A stretch of DNA of 64,000 nt from Hemileia vastatrix (taxonomy: Eukaryota > Basidiomycota > Pucciniomycetes > Pucciniales > Zaghouaniaceae), in assembly GCA_030280995.1 (NCBI GenBank), contig JASXTE010000005.1, positions 1,364,001-1,428,000 on the forward strand. The letters are read 5' to 3'. Positions 1 to 9,599 of the stretch are shown here, piece by piece; position 1 is the stretch's first letter, and every line of letters starts with the position of its first letter. The notes beneath the pieces are model-generated. The model was not told the origin of the DNA. It ran no database searches and worked only from the letters and a program-made list of their open reading frames with translations. The translations under genes and the position numbers were made by a program.

Positions 1-2440
1 GGTACTTACTATCAAGTTTCATTAATGCATTAAGTGAAACTACACTACCTGCAGCCCCAGTGTCAAGAATGGCATTCATTTCTTTTCCACATATGATAAT
101 AGGTGCTCTGATAGGTGTTATTTTGTAAGTGTCATGAGATACATCTTTAATTATTTCAGCTTCCTCTATGGAAGTTAAAGATGTGTCTGTATGAGGTATA
201 GCATCATTCAGGAACATTATATCCTGTTCTAATACAAATATCTCATTTTCATCATCACTGTAAGATATGTTACTTTTGCAATCCTCACTAGATTCCACAT
301 TCTCATCTTCATGATTACTAGGTTCAGAATTCTGTGAGGTTTCAATAACATTTATTCTCTTCTTACACGTGTGACCCTTAACCCAAGGTTCATTACATTT
401 GTAACAAGTGTTATTTTCTTGTCTCTTAGGGACAAGGGGAGCTGAAGGTTTTTTCTTTTCCACTGGTAACTTACTTGTAGTAGGTTTTACCACGTCAACA
501 CTTTGTCTGTAATTACTATACTTGGTTTCATACTTGTGGTTTAATAATATCTCATTGCATATATTAATGAATCCAGAGGTGTCTCTGATAGTTTCAGTTC
601 TAGCTACAATAATGTCTCTAACTGATATAGGCAACTTGTATATTATCTTTTCTTTCCACTCTTCATAATCCATTTTTGGATCCATAGCTCTCATGATTTT
701 TATTAAATTCATTAAGAAGACCATGGGTTTATCTCCAGCATTTGGATTATATCTGGCCCTTTCATACAATCTTTGTTGAGTGATTCTAAATTTTGGGCCA
801 CCAAATTGCCTTTCAATTAGTGCCTTCCATTCATTCCAGGAGTAATTAATTCCCTCACTCAATACAGATTCAAACCATAATAAGGCCACATCTGTAAATA
901 AAGATATTAACTTTGAAGTAATTTCTTCATAAGGTAGTTTATATGAAAATTTGAAGTTATCAATTCTTCGTATGAATTGTTGCCAATCAGATTTTGAATC
1001 CCCCTCAAAAGAAGGGTACTGATCTAACTTAGGCCAGTTCTTTTGGCTAGTTTTTGCTTCCCTAACCTGAGGAATATTGAGTAATTCACTCACTTTAGAA
1101 AGATGATCATTGATTTCATCTCTTACTGATTTTATATTCTCAGAGCCCATGACACTATGTTCATGTTCCATCATTGGTTTATCATCAGAGTGTTTCATAA
1201 AAACTGGTACTCTTCCTACATAAGAGGTATTATCCTTTATTGTGTCAGTAATTTTCAAAATGTTAGCTACTTCAATTTCTACTCTTTGTAACCTATCTTT
1301 TAACACAGGTACATGAGTTAAGGTATCATTTACATTTGAAAAAGACAATTTTACACTTCCCTCTATGGTGGCCATAATATTCTGAGAATGTTCTAATTTA
1401 ATTTCTAAATTTTTAATCTCAGAATTTAATCTTTTGTTTTCATTGATCAATTCATTATTTGAATTCTCAATAACTTTTAACTTATTGGCTGTTGTACTCA
1501 ATGATTGTGTGATGTTTAACAATACACTTTCCGTATTATTGTTGGACTCTCTAGAGAATTCTTCCAATTTTTCAATTCTTAATAATAATTTACTAATTAT
1601 TTTTGATTCCATTGGATTTTCTTTTAGAAAATATTCAATTTTGTCTGTTTCCAATTCAGAAGATTCATCATCAGGGTCAATTTTTAATTCATTTGATTCC
1701 ATTTTTATATTAATAGTATTTTCCTGGTGATCAATAAAACTATGTACATTGTCCTCATTTAATGACAAGTCTAACATGTTATTTTCAAATGAATAATTTT
1801 TTAAATCCTTATCAATTATATCTAATAACTCTCTATCAATTTCATTACCTATAAGTAATTCATTGTTAGGATTATATAATTGATCTTGAGAAGACGGTTG
1901 ACTTACCACGGTCTTATTCCATTTCCCCTGCCTCTCCTTGGCTTTCCCCTGTAAGGGTGACTGCTGGATCCCTGTTGAGGAGGACTGTTGTAGTTTTGGG
2001 AATACCAATCCCACTTCCATTTGCTTACAGTTATCTTTTGGTCCTCTTCTGGGACTGGAGGTGTTGCTGTGGTATTTGGTGCCACTGGTTGTTGATGAGA
2101 CCTTATATCCACTAGAGCCTGGTTGACTTCTATAAAGCCCTGTGCCACCCTTTTCTCCAGATTGTTGATCTGGTCTAACATATTGTTTACTCTTATTGTT
2201 AGTGTATTCAGTAGGGTTGAGAGGGAGTGAATTTGCTCTTGCAAGGTGTTTTTGGACTTCTTTATTGACATTTGTTTTAAGAGCTTTTCCTTTTCCTCCA
2301 TTGACATTGGTGGGGTGTTGTTTATTGTTACTGGTGATTCTTGACCCTCCATTTGGATGTCCTGTAACAGGTCTTTCAGCTCTAGTTCTTAAGTTATAAG
2401 GTTTTTCCTTATTACTTACAATGTCATTGTTGTCACACAT
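1..2440 (-). CDS. Gyp-A copy 1 gag-protease, 5' part of an open polyprotein frame (partial)
   Basis: Ty3/gypsy polyprotein, running right to left and leaving the window. I translated the frame from the ATG at 2440-2438 codon by codon to position 2 and met no stop (813 codons). Residues 1-250 are basic and polar. About 278-355 read as a coiled coil rich in Leu, Lys and Glu. About 470-600 resemble a retrotransposon gag core (W-Q-Q-F-I-R-R, then W-N-E-W). A zinc knuckle lies at C679, C682, H690 and C692 (CYKCNEPWVKGHTC). An aspartic protease active site DTGA starts at D793. The start is supported by the leader and PBS just upstream. Gag packages the RNA and the protease cleaves the polyprotein; RT and IN should lie left of the window. 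Copy 2 on the plus strand (from 10,682) is a decayed homologue. The absence of stops suggests recent insertion. Very sure of the family, less sure of activity. Confidence 0.9.
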   Translation of the reverse strand, partial: MCDNNDIVSNKEKPYNLRTRAERPVTGHPNGGSRITSNNKQHPTNVNGGKGKALKTNVNKEVQKHLARANSLPLNPTEYTNNKSKQYVRPDQQSGEKGGTGLYRSQPGSSGYKVSSTTSGTKYHSNTSSPRRGPKDNCKQMEVGLVFPKLQQSSSTGIQQSPLQGKAKERQGKWNKTVVSQPSSQDQLYNPNNELLIGNEIDRELLDIIDKDLKNYSFENNMLDLSLNEDNVHSFIDHQENTINIKMESNELKIDPDDESSELETDKIEYFLKENPMESKIISKLLLRIEKLEEFSRESNNNTESVLLNITQSLSTTANKLKVIENSNNELINENKRLNSEIKNLEIKLEHSQNIMATIEGSVKLSFSNVNDTLTHVPVLKDRLQRVEIEVANILKITDTIKDNTSYVGRVPVFMKHSDDKPMMEHEHSVMGSENIKSVRDEINDHLSKVSELLNIPQVREAKTSQKNWPKLDQYPSFEGDSKSDWQQFIRRIDNFKFSYKLPYEEITSKLISLFTDVALLWFESVLSEGINYSWNEWKALIERQFGGPKFRITQQRLYERARYNPNAGDKPMVFLMNLIKIMRAMDPKMDYEEWKEKIIYKLPISVRDIIVARTETIRDTSGFINICNEILLNHKYETKYSNYRQSVDVVKPTTSKLPVEKKKPSAPLVPKRQENNTCYKCNEPWVKGHTCKKRINVIETSQNSEPSNHEDENVESSEDCKSNISYSDDENEIFVLEQDIMFLNDAIPHTDTSLTSIEEAEIIKDVSHDTYKITPIRAPIIICGKEMNAILDTGAAGSVVSLNALMKLDSKY

Positions 2441-3024
2441 TTTTACGTGGAATTTTAGAGAATTGAAAGTTTAGATTTGAAAAACTTCAAAAAGGAGTTT
2501 AATCAGTATTTCTTAATACCACTGAAGACAATTTTATTGCTTACTTATTGGTATTAAGTGAATCTTTAAGTTCCAAAAGTCAAATATGCTTTTATGTGGT
2601 CACTTGATTTAACTGGTCTACAATATGTAGCCGTGTATTTATATTTAAAAAAGAAAATTTGTTAGTAAGATTCTTTTCAAATATTAAATGAATTTTAAAA
2701 ACCAATAAAAAGGGATTAAGAGTCCTGTAAAAATAAAACAATTAATCAGTTTAATTGCTTATCATCTGCAAAGATCACAAATTTAATTGGTCTATTGACA
2801 GACTCCCACTAAGAACAATTATATGTTGAATTAGTGGTAAAATTGATGATTCAATATCACAATTTTATTATATAACAGGGCTTCTTTTTCTGAAATCACT
2901 ATATAAGTGACCCCAACCTGTTGTAATTATCCAAATATTTCTATAGGGATATTATTTACGTGTACCTTCTTTGAAAATTTCACTTACTGGATTATAACAG
3001 AATTCTTGAGGAAAGGTCCCCAAT
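2441..3024 (-). other. Gyp-A copy 1 leader with primer-binding site
   Basis: Untranslated leader between the LTR and the gag ATG on the minus strand. Two bases after the LTR end the minus strand reads TGGGGACCTTTCC (3022 down to about 3010). Its first eight bases would pair with a tRNA 3' end of GGTCCCCA, as expected for a reverse-transcription primer site. I did not identify which tRNA. The rest is AT-rich with no clear feature. Confidence 0.65.
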
Positions 3025-4524
3025 TGTCAGGCTAAAGTCAAGTACAAGGACATGAACTAGCTTGAATGGTCAGTTGTCTAGAAGATTTTAATGGTCCTAT
3101 ATGAATACTGTAGTTTTAATCCACTAAGTTGTAAAATATAATCAAATATAAAGGTCTCAGTAATATAATTCTCACTATTCTTATATATGGCTTACAATCT
3201 TTGTAGTTGGTAGAAAAATAGATTATATAACTCAGATACTATTCAAAAGTCTTATAAAAGTACTAATTGATATGTATTGTAATTGATTTGGTTATATTGG
3301 TTAAATTGTAATGATAAAGAATGTAGAAACAAGACCCAAAAACCTCCTCCTTTTATACACACTGAGTTCCCCAATAAATCCCTTGATATACCATCCAATA
3401 CACAGTTAATGACGCCTCAAAACAACTAATAGACCTTCCCATCAACATTCCCAGTGAACCATGACATAATTAAACAAGTAACAACCGCCAAAATACTATA
3501 ATAATAAGGAAAATCCATCAAAATTAAAGAAAAAGACAAAAAGAGAGTATATGCGTCTAAAACAATAATATTAAAGACTAAAGGAGACTTTTTAAGGTTA
3601 ATAATAGCTTAATAATAAGGGGGATTTACTGTAGAAATAATGGGGCTAATCCTGACATTATACTACGTGAAATTCCCATTCAAAAATAACCAAAATTGAC
3701 TGAGAAACCACCCAAAAACTTAAAAAAGAGCGTGAGATGTGGGGTAACTACATGCAGTTCTTGGCAGGCGCTTGCACGGGTGAATCCTTGACTAAAATTA
3801 GGCAAATTTAAGCGTGGTGATGAAATAAAGTGCCAAGAGTGAGGTTATTAATAAAATTAGTGCATATAAACAAGGTCAATGCATTATTAATTAAGCTAGG
3901 ACACTAAATAAGCGCCTGTCGCCTATTTTAGTGTTTTTCCCCACAGTGGGCGTAGAATGTGGGGTAATTATAGTGTGAAAAAGCTAACTTTGCTACAAAT
4001 GAAGCTATTCACATGGGAAAAAAGCAGGCAGTATGTGGCCAGTACACAGAAGCCATTTCTGGCATAAAAAACACCAAATTTGAAAAGTGTTATTTTTATG
4101 CATTTAAATAGCCAAATCAATAGTTTTAAATGAGCCCAATTGATCTGTCAAAGCGCAATTTTGATATTCTCAATTTTATAGCGCATATAGTCAACTTTTA
4201 AGTGAAATAAAGCGCATTTCTTGTTTTTTGCATAAAACAATGAATATAACAGCTTTAAGTGTACTTAAAAATTATGTAGCCTTATACTTAAGGTTCTTAA
4301 GATTACCCTAACATATTCCAACTTAATATTAAGTACATAAGACCTATAAAAGGTGGACATATGCGTGTATATAAGGTGTTATAATGGCATTTTTTGTGTA
4401 TTATCATAATTTTACTTATGTATACTATTTGTGTACTCTTATTTATTATTCCCATGTATAGTTCATGTGTTTAACATAACTTATAATCACTTTTTACTCA
4501 GTCCTGGAGATATAGAGGCTGACA
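3025..4524 (-). repeat. Gyp-A 5' LTR (copy 1)
   Basis: Long terminal repeat of 1,500 bp, bounded on the minus strand by TGTCAGCC at its start (4524) and GCCTGACA at its end (3025), i.e. the usual TG...CA with short inverted ends. The reverse complement matches the 3' LTR at 14,876-16,367 along its whole length, including the sequence around the TATA box and a U3 palindrome near 3,900. U3 is about 1.17 kb and R-U5 about 0.33 kb if the TATA box at 3350-3357 is used. The matching second LTR of this copy should lie left of the window. Confidence 0.88.
3350..3357 (-). promoter_or_regulatory. TATA box of the Gyp-A LTR
   Basis: TATAAAAG on the minus strand, conserved at the equivalent place in the other LTR (16,043-16,050). 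It lies about 1.17 kb into the LTR, and a shared motif GTTTCTACATTC follows about 20 bp downstream where transcription could start. Position and conservation make it the likely RNA polymerase II promoter of the element. Confidence 0.6.
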
Positions 4525-4996
4525 AACACCTTCTCTTAATGTGGTTGAACCCTAGTTTGGTTTTTCTTCACAGGTTTTAGTCCTCTATGACTTTAAACTA
4601 GAAATTCCTTTGTTCTTCAAGTGCTGGACCCTTCACGCTTATTTGTTTTGGTTTATGGTATTAAATGTTGCATTTTTGTTAGAAGGTACCCAGGGGGGAC
4701 TTCTAGATTTTATTTTGGAAAGTACGGGGGTAACTGATGAGCTGGCGGCTCTGTAGAAAAGTTAACCCATAATGTCTGTTACAAGTTTTTGTTTTTCCTA
4801 GTTGAATCTTAGTTCTAATTTTTGTTATGCAGGCTTCAAGTCCACTATGACTTTAATTGGGCTTACTGGCTCGGGACTGGCTTTTTTGGTATATTTGGTG
4901 TGGTGGTGGATCACTGGTGGTCTTCCATCATTTTTACTTATTAGAGGGAGCCCATCCAGTGATCATTCTGTTGGACTGGACTTTCTATGTAGCCGG

Positions 4997-6077
4997 TGTG
5001 GTCTTCCACCATTGGCGGAGCCCTTTGTTGGTATATTTGGTGTTGTTTTGATATATCTTAAATGGCATTGTTTAATGATTGGTTGTTTTTCTGGAATTAT
5101 TCAGCAAATATTGGGACTTCCGGGATATGGGTATTACCATTGGATAGCCCTGTTCTTCTTTATATTTTATCTCTTGATGACATTTTTCATATTCTAAGTA
5201 TTTGAGGGATTATTTCTCATTTTTCATTTTAAAAGATATCTGTTTAATTTTGTTTTTCGCGTTTTACAGGCTAGCCTTAAGTCTTAGGGTTAAGTTGTTA
5301 GTACGATTAGAATGGGATATTTTTTCTCTATGTTTCATGTCTCAATGTTGTTATAGCCTAATTATGTGTTTTAAAGATTTTAGAAGTTGTAGTAGATTTT
5401 TCTAAGTATTTTTGGTATTTTTGGAGGTTTTTGGTGGTTTTCTGGCTTCAGGATGGTCCGGCCACCTCAGGAGGACCGCCCGCCTTGGTGTTAGAAGGCT
5501 GAAAAGCGTTTCTAGAGGAGTTTTATGCAATTTGGAACTCAGAAACGCCAGATTTGTTGGTGTGCATTGGCTCTTAGATAGTGTTCTGTGTGTATATAGT
5601 GAATAAGACAGTTTGGGGCAAATTTAGTTATCATACAACCATACGGAGGTGATATCCTTGTTCCTTACACAGTTTTCACTGTTTTTTCAGCCACAAATGG
5701 CTGTGTTTGTTGCAAGTTGAGTTCTTCATTTAACTTAACTTGGCAACTGGTTTCTCTGGTATAGTCTTGCAAGCTATATCAAGTGTTATTGCTGTCTCTG
5801 GTGTGGATTTGAAACCTACATCAAGTATCATTACTTTCTCTGGTGTGGACATTGGTCTACATTTCAGCTCTTTGGTTTGGTAGTCTGTCTGGAGACTACT
5901 TTCTTGGCTGATCAGGCAGTCAATTGTGTTGGAAAAGGGGCTTTAGGAACAGGAACCAATTTACTGTAGCAGGTAAATATCACTTTATTTTTCAAAGGGA
6001 CAGGGGTTTTTCTCTCTGGGTTTTTACTCCAACTCCCTTGGTCAAGGCCTATAGCTAGTACTATAGGATTTTCTACA
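4997..6077 (+). repeat. Solo LTR of Gyp-B with CCGG target duplication
   Basis: A 1,081-bp LTR starting TGTGGTCTTCCACC and ending TTTTCTACA, flanked by CCGG on both sides (4993-4996 and 6078-6081). The sequence left of it (to 4996) and right of it (from 6082) joins into the 3' region seen uninterrupted near 36,970 in the other Gyp-B copy. This is the footprint of an insertion whose internal part was lost by LTR-LTR recombination. The duplication is 4 bp rather than the 5 bp more usual for gypsy elements. Confidence 0.85.
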
Positions 6078-6081
6078 CCGG

Positions 6082-6661
6082 ACTTATTCTTTTTTTTCTC
6101 TAAGTTTTTATCTATGGTTGTGTTAGATAGTAGTTTTAGATTATTTTCTTTTTTTTCTCTTTTTTTCTTTTAATTTTTTATGGGGGTTATTAGGATATAA
6201 AAGTGGAAAAATTACAAATTATATTATATGGTGTCACCACATCAGGGTCACCTGGATTTTGGGAAAGCATTTGTGGGGAAAAGCTCATCAATTGGCCAGG
6301 AAATGCTATTTTCTTTTTTTATTTCTATTTAATTTTTTATTATTTTCTTTAATTTCAATTTATTTCATATTTTCTTTATTGATATTATTTTTCTTAATTT
6401 ATTTTATCTCACTTCATTTAAAAATTATTTAAAGGTGTATCCACATCAAGTGAAATTTGATGTGGGTAAGGTATCAGGGGATCAGCTCATCAATTGGCTG
6501 GGGGATACCATTTGAAATTATTATTTATCTCATTTTATTATTATTATTCATTTCATTTAAATTTCTTAGCTCTCATATTTTTTTGGATAATTTTGTTTGA
6601 TTATTTTCAAGTTTTTTTTAGTATGTTAGTAGTTTAAATAAAAATAAAAATAAAATAAAAA

Positions 6662-6692
<31 letters not shown>

Positions 6693-6832
6693 CTAATTTT
6701 TTTTATATATATCTGTTAATTATTATTGTTCTCTCTATTTAGTGAATTATTAATCTCTTTCTTTTATTTTATTGTCTGGAAGAAGAAACCTCCAGCAGTT
6801 GGTCCAGATTATGGTGGCAATTTTTCTTTTTG
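6082..6832 (+). other. Gyp-B copy 1 3' region: AT-rich stretch with a duplicated ~80-bp module
   Basis: No coding capacity seen. Two related ~80-bp modules at about 6233-6310 and 6434-6515 each start near GGTGT..CCACATCA and contain AGCTCATCAATTGGC. The same pair occurs in the other copy at about 37,127-37,200 and 37,325-37,405. Between and after them are long T-rich and AAAATA-type low-complexity runs (for example 6,630-6,690). Confidence 0.6.
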
Positions 6833-8320
6833 TTATGATTGGAGGAAGAACTGTGTTCTTTGTGATGTAGGTGACTGGAAAAACATATATGTGTTGTAAT
6901 GGTCAGGGACCTTATTAGAAGGTAATTTTTGGGAAGAAGTGGAAGAAACGGGGATAGCCTGTTGGAAGGTGTGCTTGATTATTCTAGACATCTTCCAGTG
7001 GTCATCAAGGAGCTTTTTCCTCAGATTCTTTTCAAAATCATCCAACAGACTATGGAGAGCAAAAGCCTTAAGCATGTTTGAACACATCATGCTTAGGTAT
7101 TGTTTCATGTCAGTGTAACCCAGCGTTAAGGTAGTTTCTAGAGGTTGGCCAATACCAATTTCAGTTTCAGGAGGCAGGGTTCCAACTAAACAGAAGAATT
7201 AGGATCAGTAATTGTTTTCTGTTAAAGAAATTGGATTTATTAATTTGGTACTTACAAATCGCGAGCTCATCAAATTTGTAAGCGGGCGGGATTTGAGCTG
7301 TTGAAGAATTATGGATAAATTTTGTAGGAGGATCAACCAGATGGAGGTATGGATTCTCATGATAATTCTCTAAATGGTGTTGGAAAGATGGACTAGAAGG
7401 AGGGCGTTCCTGTGGCCTGGTTGGAGCAGCAGGGCTGCTGTTGTTTTTGTGGATATTATTTCTTGGCCCAGTTGGGTTGGTTAATGGTGGTAGAGTACTA
7501 GGTATGTTGTAGGATGTACCAGGAGAAGGTGACCTGGAAGCTGATTGGGATCTTCTGGATGAATATCTGGAATAAATGGAACTTTCAGAGGAGTAATTGG
7601 CTGGTAGAGGAGAGGTGTAGATAACTCTTCTTGATTGAGAGGGGGAATTTTGTTTGAAAGCAGTGTTGTGTGCTCTGGTGCCTTCTTGAGGTCCTTTTGC
7701 AGGTCTTCTAGAAGTTTTAGAGTTTTTGGTATTTTTTTGATGAAGAAATTGCTGTGCGCATTGCTCTGGGAGCACTAGGGGAATGTTGCATGGAGTTGTT
7801 GTTGTTTACTTGTAGATTTTGACTGTTTTCTGGTTGAATTTGGCGGTTTTGAGCCTTATTCCCACTTCCTAGCGGTCAGGCAGGCCGCCTGGACATGGTC
7901 TAGCAGCCTGGGAGCTAATTTTGAAGCTGTTTTAGCCAGATTTGCTTAGATAAAGGCTGTTTCTTTGGATGATAGAGCATGTCTTTTGGAGAGAGTTCTG
8001 GGGACAGAGCAGCATGATCTTCTGGATGGGGAAGAAGATAGATAAGAGGAAGCAGGACCTAGTTCTGGGGATCTGGTAGGAGATCTAGAGGTGTATTTGT
8101 GTGAAGATGAAGGTGGTGGTATAGGATAATTGGGGTCTCTGTCACAATTTTTCTTTTTGGAGTTTCAAGAATCACAGGCCCTGTTGTAGAGTTTGGCTTC
8201 AGGAGTTGGAAGAGTGAAAGTGCAAGGTCTGCACATGTGGATACAATTTTTGCAAGCATAGTCCTTGGGAGAAGTGAAACAAGGAAGTTCTGATGGGTCA
8301 AAATCTGGGGATCCAGCCAT
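6833..8320 (-). pseudogene. Antisense gene beta, copy 1 (spliced, decayed)
   Basis: Runs opposite to its host Gyp-B. It starts at ATG 8320-8318 (MAGSPDFDPSELPCF). A Cys-rich module follows (DYACKNCIHMCRPC), then RACDS, a stop where the other copy keeps Cys, and a Lys/Asp-rich stretch reminiscent of Zn2Cys6 fingers. Then come a Ser/Pro-rich region and, in another frame, an Arg/Ser/Pro-rich domain (to 7256). A 70-nt intron (7186-7255) has donor GTAAGT, branch point CTGAT and acceptor TTTAG. Splicing joins codon T|TT in frame to exon 2, which reads to a stop near 6833 (LETTLTLGYTDMKQYLSMMC, then a basic helical part). Copy 2 (37,757-39,216) keeps the same intron and frame. At least one nonsense mutation and one frameshift mark it as a pseudogene. 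Function unknown; a nucleic-acid-binding protein is possible. Confidence 0.62.
7186..7255 (-). other. Intron in antisense gene beta, copy 1
   Basis: On the minus strand it begins GTAAGTACC, contains TACTGATCC 20-odd nt before the end, and closes with CTGTTTAG. Removing 70 nt links two open frames without a shift. The homologous 69-nt intron in the other copy is at 38,110-38,178. Confidence 0.65.
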
Positions 8321-8471
8321 TATCTATGATGGGAAAACAATGAAGAGAAAAGAGATAAAAGAAAATTTTTTATCAGTGATGTGTAGATGATTAAGAGAAA
8401 TTGGAAGTTCAGTAGGGTGGTTGCAGAGTATTGTGCATGGAATTGGCTCTGTCCTTTTTATGCAAAGTGTG

Positions 8472-8875
8472 GTAAGTCCATCAAGACTTTTAATTTAAAA
8501 ATGGTATAGTACCCCAAGAGTATAAACTGAGGCTGGTTTGATGGTTGAGTCCTTCAGGACTATAAACTGATAATGTGGTGATGGTGTGATTCTGGCACAA
8601 GGCATCCAAAGGGGGAGTCTCTGAATTTAGTTCAGGCAAGTGTGGGGGTAACTGATGAGCTGGCTGCTCTGTAGAACAGTTACACCAGAATGTTAGTTTA
8701 TTTTCTTTGGTCTTTAATGGTTTGATCTCTGGTTCTGTCTTTATTATTTAGGTTGTTGAGTCCCCCAAGACTATAAACTGAGGGCTTTTGAGTCCCCCAA
8801 GACTATAAAATGAGGGCTGTTAGTCCCCCAAGACTTAAAACTGAGGAGGAGTCCCCCAAGACTTTAAACTGAGGA
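8472..8875 (+). repeat. Array of short hairpin repeats (AGTCC..GACT), Gyp-B copy 1
   Basis: At least seven units with consensus AGTCCnnCAnGACT followed by TATAAACTGAGG. They lie at about 8474, 8509, 8546, 8758, 8789, 8822 and 8849. AGTC and GACT can pair around a short loop; in one unit AGTCC TTCA GGACT pairs fully. Further single units are near 4574 and 4838. The other Gyp-B copy carries the same clusters at 39,367-39,495 and 39,679-39,794. Confidence 0.75.
8640..8690 (+). repeat. Second copy of the GTAACTGATGAGC boundary motif
   Basis: The motif GGGGTAACTGATGAGC followed by AACAGTTAC forms GTAACTG / CAGTTAC arms of 7 bp. It also occurs at about 4730 in this copy, and at about 36,713 and 39,567 in the other, in each case flanking the block with antisense gene beta. 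It sits next to a purine tract (GTGTGGGGG) that resembles a polypurine tract. Confidence 0.55.
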
Positions 8876-8929
8876 GTTTTTTATTATTATTTATTTCTAA
8901 GTCAAAAACTTCAGGCAAGAATCAATTAC

Positions 8930-9596
8930 AGAAGAGAATCAAGAGATGAAAAAAAGTTTTCAGCATTAGTCTTGAACTGGTGGATGAGGTGTCTTCTTTT
9001 CTCAATTTCCTGTTGATCTTTGGAAGGAGTGGATTGGAAGTAGTTTAGAATGAGATGTTTTTTTTTGAGGATAGTGTTGTTGGAATTTTTCCTTTATGTT
9101 GGGCAATTAATTGGGTGCTGCTGTTTCAATGGTTCCCACATTGTCATCATCACTGTCTGGATGGGAATGAACTGGAAATTCATCAGCTTAAATTTCAGTA
9201 TGGAGAAGCATTTTTTTTACCATCAGAAGGACCAAGTATGGTAGAGCTAGTAGTTGTAGTGGTTTTGGAACTCTTCTTGGAAGTGTGTAATTTGTTGGTT
9301 AATCTGGGTGTCAAGATAGAAGGCCTAGATCTTTTTATTTTTCTGGAAGATGGACCAGGTTGAGGGGGAGGTGAATCTGTTGCAGATGATAATGTACCAG
9401 GTCTGGAGCAAGATTTCTTTCTGGAATAGCTTGAGTCACAAGCAGTTCTGTATGGATAGATTGGTGGTGTTATGGTACAGATGAGTTTATGGTCAATACA
9501 GTATTGACAGGGACCAATTTCAGAGATGGGTTTTGAAAAATGTGTGAAAATGGTGGTTTTGGTGAAGGAGAATGCAGAAATTCTTAATTTTAGCAA
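8930..9596 (-). pseudogene. Antisense gene alpha, copy 1 (spliced, decayed)
   Basis: Antisense to Gyp-B and beginning right at the edge of its 3' LTR. No ATG is seen; the open frame starts upstream of GPCQYCIDHKLIC, so the true start may lie in the LTR or an upstream exon. The Cys module continues with TACDSS and RKKSCSRPG, then a Ser/Pro-rich tail to GPSDG. A 49-nt intron (9172-9220) runs from GTAAAA to TTCCAG with CTGAT inside. Splicing keeps the frame into an acidic exon (PDSDDDNVGTIE) that stops at 9107-9109. Copy 2 (39,975-40,545) has a 50-nt intron at the same codon and reads further. The Cys spacing resembles that of gene beta, suggesting duplication of a zinc-binding module. Product unknown. 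Confidence 0.58.
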
Positions 9597-9599
9597 GGA

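Noticed and set aside
1903..2352. A 149-codon minus-strand frame starting MEGQESPV
   Set aside because: It is in another frame of the intact Gyp-A gag, which reads through this stretch without a stop; a shadow of the real gene.
4802..5606. Plus-strand frames of 64-131 codons with hydrophobic stretches
   Set aside because: They lie across the Gyp-B 3' region and solo LTR, are not kept open in the other LTR copies, and owe their hydrophobicity to T-rich sequence.
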